Source: Telopea speciosissima (Eukaryota > Streptophyta > Magnoliopsida > Proteales > Proteaceae). From it: 64,000 nucleotides of DNA. The stretch spans positions 3,410,001 to 3,474,000 of the forward strand of contig NC_057924.1 in the NCBI RefSeq assembly GCF_018873765.1, written 5' to 3'. The stretch's first letter is position 1, and every line of letters starts with the position of its first letter. The notes beneath the pieces are model-generated. The model did not search any database, was not told the DNA's origin, and saw only the letters and a list, made by a program, of their open reading frames with translations. Made by a program: the position numbers and the translations under genes. Shown in pieces: positions 58,670 through 64,000 of the stretch.

Positions 58670-60280
58670 TCAAATTAAAAGAAAGGCAAGAAGAAGAAGA
58701 AGAAGAAGAAGAGGAGAAATGCCATGCGTGGCAGAGAAGGAGGGACCCGCTGCAGATGGAGTGGTTGGTCCCGTGGCGATGGCATCGTCATCGGCATCGT
58801 ACATCTGATCATGAAACTGGATCGGCTGCTGCGGCAGTACATCGATGTTAAGCTTGAGGCCCTTCTTGCACCTATCAGTGCTGCTGCTGGCGAAAAAGCG
58901 GGTGCCTACACCATCGAGGGTGATGCTATCCAGGCCGTCCGTATACATACGGATAGGGTTGGTCACATCGCAAGCCTGCAACTCTTCCATGCTCCCCACC
59001 TCCACTATGTTCTCTCCTGCTCCTGATGAGTAAGCAAACCCTGCCATCCAATTTCATAAATTTATATCTAACATGAGGGTGACGATTTTACATCGGATTT
59101 GGAAACAATTTCGGAAAAGGAGAGGATTTTGGCAACTATTTTTGCAACCAATTATTAAATGACCTGGACGGCTTTGGGATGGGTTTCTCGACAGTTCTAG
59201 AATCAATAGACCAATAAGATACCAGTTGAAACCAAAACCAATTGGACCCGGTTGAATGTTTGAGACTTTAAGAGTCCAAAATTGTTAAGAAATCAGGCCT
59301 AAGTAGGTTGTAATCGCACCAAAAAATAAAAAAGTCTCGTTATTAAATGAGATCGGATCTTAATTGCACAACATCACTTTTACACATGGGTGAATTCAGA
59401 TCCTTTGTACATACGTTACGCTTCATATGCCAACACATGTCTCTTTTGTTTCCATAAATATCTCTCTTCACCTTTTAAATGACAACACATTAGGATGAAC
59501 ATAGATGCAAAGATCTCAACTCAAATCCAACATTGATCTCTTCTTCTCTTTCTCTTTCGATCCAGATCTGTCGAGACGAGGAATAGATCTATCTCACACC
59601 GTCCATGGGATGTAGAACCCACCTCTAGCACATAGGATCCACATCCCAGGGAGGGGTGAGATCTGTCCCCATCCATTCCCACTTGGGGATTCCCATTCCT
59701 ATGTATATAAATAATTAAATATTCTTTTAAACTCTCTCCTTCTCGAGGAAATAAATAAATAAATAATGAAAAACATAAAAAAAAAAAAGAGGAAAGGGAG
59801 CTTGGATCGTCTCTACCCACATGGATGCCACCTCCACATGGTGAGAACAAACCAAACAAAATCTCCTCACTTTTGATCACCTTTGATCCCTGGTAGATGG
59901 GGTGGAGATTTTATTTGGTTGATTCTCACCATACAGGGTGCACCCACATGGGTAGAAGGTCCGGACTAGAGGAGAAAGAGAAGAGGGGGGGTGGGGAATC
60001 CAAGAGAACTTTTCTTGGTACAATTACGGAAGTATATCATCTCAAGTGCATCGCACTTGAGAATCCAACTGTCCACCCAACACTTGTGAGAGTAAAACTT
60101 ACAAATATGATCTCCAACACGGAAGAGTCGATCGGCAGACCAGGCAGCAATGTCGGAAGAAATATCCCATCCATTATCACCTCCCACTACGTGAACCTCA
60201 GCTGTTGATGCTGCAACCCCAATCCCTCCTCCTCCTACAGTCATCATCACAGTAACCATCAAAACCAAAACCAAACCCAT
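58670..60280 (-). CDS. Phytocyanin (early-nodulin-like), probably GPI-anchored
   Basis: Exons on the minus strand: 60280-60103 and 59040-58670. GT-AG splicing in phase 1 makes the Trp of GDHI-W-FAYSS, the conserved phytocyanin intron site. The product is 182 aa. An N-terminal hydrophobic signal (MGLVLVLMVTVMM, to about residue 26) is followed by the cupredoxin domain: VHVVGGDNGWD, ADRLFRVGD, IVEVGSMEELQACDVTNPI, then MYTDG and FFASSSTDRCKKGLKL. Two Cys (in QACDV and DRCKKG) should form the usual disulfide. The His, Cys, His and Met/Gln copper ligands are absent, so it probably binds no copper. A Ser/Pro-rich stretch and a poly-Leu tail suggest a GPI anchor and a cell-surface place. In-frame ATGs upstream, to 60373, could extend it by 31 aa. 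Exon 1 was copied to 55.3 and 55.5 kb. Confidence 0.88.
58683..58710 (-). repeat. Coding GAA/CTT microsatellite in the phytocyanin tail
   Basis: On the plus strand GAA repeats about seven or eight times. On the minus strand these are CTT leucine codons that make the hydrophobic C-terminus (SPLLLLLLL-AFLLI). Slippage would change the length of the GPI signal without breaking the frame. Confidence 0.8.
59041..60102 (-). other. Phytocyanin intron (1.06 kb)
   Basis: On the minus strand it starts GTAAGTTTTAC and ends ATGGCAG. It contains partly palindromic sequence with GGATCCACATCCC near 59635 and an AAAT-rich patch at 59750. No gene is seen in it. Confidence 0.75.
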
Positions 60281-60984
60281 TCCCTCCTTGCTCCTATCAA
60301 TAAGATGATGATGACATCTCCTTCCTCTTCCTCCTCCTCCCAATTCCATCTCCACACCCACGCACTTTCTCACCTTGATTAATTACTAGAAGAAGAAGTG
60401 GAAGTTTGGGCCTTTTTAAAGTACTTGAAGCAGAAGAAGCCTCTGTCGTTGCTTCTTCTCAGGTGATCTCTCTCCTTTTTAATGTATTCGTTTATTATTA
60501 ATTTCCATTACAGTAAAGCTGAATAGTTGTTGTTAGTTACAAACCCACAACCACAAGTAAACCCACCGTCTTTTGAGGAAGGAATGGTTGGTAGAGAAGC
60601 TACAAGTCATTGGACAATAGAGTACTGAAGGCCGGACTTCATTAATTGTTTTTTTTTTTTTTTCTCATTTTCTTACACTGCCAGCTGCCTCTTCTTTCCT
60701 CACTCCATGTCCCCTTCTCTCTTTCTATTTTCTGCTAAAAATAATTTCGATTTGCTTTAATACTTACAATACGTACAGTCTCTCCTCCTGAGTTTATCAA
60801 ATAAGCCAAGTTTGATTCTTGGACAGGTGGGAACAAGACAATAATATCTTTTAAAACTCTCTCTAACTACTACATCTCCAAAACCTCCCAAGATGTATCT
60901 TTCATTCTCACCTCTGCGTTCGTTACTTCGTTTGGTGGACAAGTCATGTAGTGGGGACTGACTTTATGGATAACCTCAGGATTT

Positions 60985-61115
60985 GGGTCCTCTGTTGTGT
61001 AGAGCACATTCGACGGTTCTGTAGCACATGGGCACGCAACTCAACATACAAGTGTGTGTTGGGCTGCATGCCCATGCACTGACCGTTGAATATGCGCTAC
61101 ACACTGTCACACTAC
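60985..61115. mobile_element. Near-complete palindromic MITE
   Basis: The left half (TGTTGTGTAGAGCACATTCG, then ACGGTT, CATGGGCACGC and CAACATACAAGTG) mirrors the right half (TGTGTTGGGCTGCATGCCC, then ATGCACTGACCGTTGAATATG and CGCTACACAC). The whole folds into one hairpin with almost no loop. It lies about 0.7 kb upstream of the phytocyanin start. No TSD is certain. Confidence 0.75.
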
Positions 61116-61315
61116 GATAAAGGCCCACGCGATAACTTCATAACCATTTGCTACCAATGAGGAATTGCTTCTTATCTCAAATGGATTTAATTGGATCTGC
61201 ATCAATGGAAACCACAGCTGTCATCTTGAATAGACGTAAATGATAGATCTTTTGCCTGACTTTAAGTTTTAACTTTTAAATAGTGAATAGGGTTTTTTGT
61301 TATTCTATCATATTC

Positions 61316-61424
61316 AGCGGATCACGTACCTGCCCGAACACACTGCCCGAGGTGGGATCCACCTCCCTCTATTAGATGTACTTGACGTCAAGTACATTGC
61401 CGGCAGTGTAATTGAGAGGATAAA
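61316..61424. repeat. Diverged copy of the palindromic MITE at 48880
   Basis: CACCTCCCTCTATTAGATGT, then ACTTGACGTCAAGTACAT and GCAGTGTAATTGAGAGGATA recur here, partly in inverted order relative to 48880-48999. The left TIR is lost or altered. Confidence 0.6.
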
Positions 61425-62139
61425 ATTTGTGGTTCTGTGCAATGATACTGGAAAAAAACACAAAAAAAAATGTCTTCTTTGATTTGTTGACCATCTCTTT
61501 TGTACAACCAATAGAAGAGATTTCTATATTTCGTATTTAATTAAGTTGTATTGTGAGAATATGATAATCTCTTGGGTAAGAGAATGCTAACTGATTGTGT
61601 AGCGGTTCCATCAATGCGGGGACCAATAAGAGTGCATGCATGAGCATTTAATGGAGTGAGATATTTAATTCACTAGGGACTGAGCAGTAATTTTGCATTG
61701 TCCTATCCTGTGTCTAGGCATAGGAAGTTAGGAACCACACTACCGGATAGTGTTTTTTTCCGTAATCTCCTTCATGAAATATTAGAACCTAGCTCGTCGA
61801 ACTCACACTATATCAATTTTTAAATTCATTTTGTAGTATGAAGCTAGTAATACAAAGAAATTGTATACTACACAAAATGAATTTAAAATTTTAATTCAAT
61901 AATTGTGACTACTACTTAGTATCGGCAATAATAGTTCTGAAAAAGTATCTTAAAGGATGAAAATTTAGATATTTGCATCCTATTGAAGTAAGGAACCACA
62001 ACATATATGTTTGGCTCCATTTTGAGAGATTTGAAAGAGCACTATTTCGAAGAAAGATTCTATTCACCAATACCAAATCAACATCCTATATTATAACCCA
62101 ACTTACATTAATACCTTATATACGATTATATGCAAGTTT

Positions 62140-62345
62140 TAAACGGGTCCCAGTGGTTCCAGTCCTAGCCGATTCCAAACTGGTAAGATTCTGGAACCAT
62201 TGGGAGATCCATCCCAGAACCAATTCATCCCGTTACTAATTGGTTCCAAAATTCAAATCTAGAATCGAGCCAATAACTCAATGGATGGATCGGTTCAGGC
62301 CTAATTCCTAGTTCTGGATCTAAATTGACACCCTTAGCCTGTGAT
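62140..62345. repeat. GGTTCC/GGTTCTGG-rich repeat
   Basis: Variants of GGTTCCAGT, GATTCCAAA and ATGGATCGGTTC recur up to AATTGACACCCTTA. It resembles the degenerate MITE-like repeats at 9061, 10510 and 32900. The rest of 61.43-63.4 kb is AT-rich and shows no gene. Confidence 0.35.
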
Positions 62346-63399
62346 GCAACTTGGACCAGGCTATCGATGTTGGGTAATTGATGAACTTCAAAAGGGATCA
62401 AGTCCAAGGCCTGGCCCAATGAAGTTCAAATTTAAACCCAAACTTCTCATGGACCAGCCAAATGTGTTTTACCCTTAATTTATATAAACTATCAGCAGAA
62501 ACTGTGCATCGAAGATCATATTGACTTGCAGGTGACTTGGACTATAGAAAATGTAAGTGTTTATAGGAATACAGAATATAAATATTGTTGGTGTAAGGCA
62601 TGGGAAAAATGATTTTCACTACAAAGCTACCGAAAAAAAAAAAAAGATTTTCATCATAAAAAAAAATTGTATTTTTATTATTTAATATGGAAAAAGTTCA
62701 TTAGGATAATCCGTCCAAATAAGCTTAGTAGGGTGACTCAGTGACTCCCAAATTTGTAGCCAAGTGGAAAGATGATGTGGTAATTCTGACCGTTGGATAA
62801 ATATATTTAGGATTGGATTACCCGGCCACATATTAGATTTCAAGACCTAATTCAATTAAATATCCCTTGTGTATTGATATGCATCCTTGTATTTTTCAAC
62901 TGTTTGTGTATCCCGCCACATGTACTCTCTTGTAGTCTCCGGATATTTAGAGTTTTATTATGTCAATTGGTTACCTTTGTTTGGGCTGAACTCGACACAT
63001 AGGTAGCTGAGAATCTTTCATCTTGAGGTCTACCTATTCACAAAATTTAGGACCTATTTGATTTGTCAAGTAGTATAAACTTGGGTTGTCTTGACAAGTT
63101 TATCGTGATGGCGCATCCTAGAGTAACTTAACCCATTTTATACAACTTTAACATACTTGTTAAGCACTTTCATTGTTTGTTTCATGCTGAAATATCAATT
63201 GTCACTAATAAATTATTATTTTACATTTTCCAAAAAAAAATTTCAAGGCCAAATACTTATTTTGATTAAAAAAAAGGCCAGGTGGAAAAATAAAATTGAT
63301 GTCGAATCACTTGTTAGGAAAAAAATATATATATTTGTCTGTTCCACCCCTTATTTTATGGGTTTCTACTTGAGACGAGGCAAACAAATGAAATGCAAG

Positions 63400-63590
63400 T
63401 TGAGATTTAGACCATTCCATATGAAAGGTTTCTAGGAGAGGGTTATCTAAGAAAGTAGTATAGAGGAGCACACCAATGAGGTGTGACAAAATGGTATCGT
63501 ATATTGAAAGATAGTGAGATCATTTCATGTGAGGAGAGAGATTGATATAAAAATGCTAGTGTATCCCACTTGACAGCTCAATGAACCTTT
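63400..63590 (+). repeat. Dispersed repeat shared with 32110-32340
   Basis: Second copy of the repeat with GAGGAGCACACCAATGAGG and TCATTTCATGTGAGGAGAG. The order and spacing are the same as in the first copy. No ends are evident. Confidence 0.6.
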
Positions 63591-63912
63591 TTTCAATATT
63601 TATTTAGGAGGCTAATTAGGCCATTTTCTTGATACTGATGGTCAATCTAACAAAACTGTAGAAAGAAATATATAAAAAGAACTAGTTGCCAATATGACTT
63701 GAAAGAAGCTTTGGGGAAAGAAACTTTTTCCTATTATAAAGAAGTGGTCTATGGGGAAAGAGAGACGAAGTAAAAAAAAGGTTACTTGTATAGGCTTATA
63801 TGATGTTCACAAATCACATCTGAAGATAACTGAAGAGATTGAACCTTATCTTAAGAGTTGAACCTAGACATGTCAACAGTGACAAATTCTCACAAGTGGT
63901 AGGTCCAAAGAG

Positions 63913-64000
63913 CATGGTTCTAAGTATCGGTATCATATCGTTCGCATCGGGCGATATGTATCGGTTTGTTAGTCGTCGATATTGATACTGTACCGATACC
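63913..64000. mobile_element. MITE with TATCGG-type repeats, cut by the window end
   Basis: It starts CATGGTTCTAAGTATCGGTA and continues with ATCGTTCGCATCGGGCGAT, TATCGG and GATACTGTACCGATACC. It belongs to the same kind as 31658-31888. Its right end lies outside the window. Confidence 0.5.

Noticed and set aside
1-64000. CRISPR arrays, bacterial operons, rRNA or tRNA genes
   Set aside because: The window is eukaryotic. No regularly spaced repeats were found and no tRNA cloverleaf or rRNA core sequence was noticed. The only tRNA-like signals are retrotransposon primer sites.

Overview
The window is nuclear DNA of a flowering plant. Genes are split by GT-AG introns, one of them about 21 kb long, and the spaces are filled with plant-type transposons: LTR retrotransposons with a tRNA-Met primer site, RTE and L1 LINEs, hAT, PIF/Harbinger and Mutator elements. 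The proteins look like those of a dicot or early-diverging eudicot. I cannot name the species from sequence alone.

Three protein-coding genes are supported. (1) 1009-28935, plus strand: a nuclear chromatin-reader-type protein of about 820 aa with a PHD finger and a C-terminal BAH-like domain. Five exons lie in the first 8 kb. The sixth, coding only the last 15 full codons and the stop, lies 20.9 kb downstream across an intron packed with nested transposons. (2) 33836-45149, plus strand: the RNA polymerase II general transcription factor TFIIF alpha subunit (RAP74), 538 aa in nine coding exons. Its fifth intron carries a decayed copia end and a TRIM-like element. (3) 58670-60280, minus strand: a secreted, probably GPI-anchored phytocyanin (early-nodulin-like, copper ligands lost) in two exons, convergent with TFIIF alpha.

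Region by region. 1-1000: an upstream foldback repeat, CT-rich leader and uORF. 1-8 kb: five exons of the PHD gene. 8-28.9 kb: the giant intron, with hAT MITEs, three related solo-LTR-like copies (family Y), two copies of a second family (X), a non-autonomous LTR retrotransposon with a LINE inside its 3' LTR, a second LINE split by a Y element, a 1.3 kb PIF/Harbinger element, a GC-rich Mutator MITE and a 5'-truncated L1. 28.9-33.3 kb: intergenic MITEs. 33.3-45.6 kb: TFIIF alpha. 45.6-58.1 kb: a Mutator-rich block holding a Pack-MULE with captured pieces of a plastid dicarboxylate transporter and an LRR protein, two more long-TIR elements with clear ends, and an interleaved pair of outer TIRs. 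Directly after it lies a chimeric duplication in which pieces of phytocyanin exon 1 and TFIIF alpha exon 8 alternate twice. 58.1-64 kb: the phytocyanin gene and MITEs.

The three genes share no evident pathway. The main interest is structural: a terminal coding exon stranded behind 21 kb of transposons, and a gene-fragment nursery between two convergent genes, where Mutator capture and local duplication have made new chimeric reading frames. Exon borders were read by eye from splice consensus and phase. Repeat borders given as exact rest on visible target-site duplications; the others are approximate.
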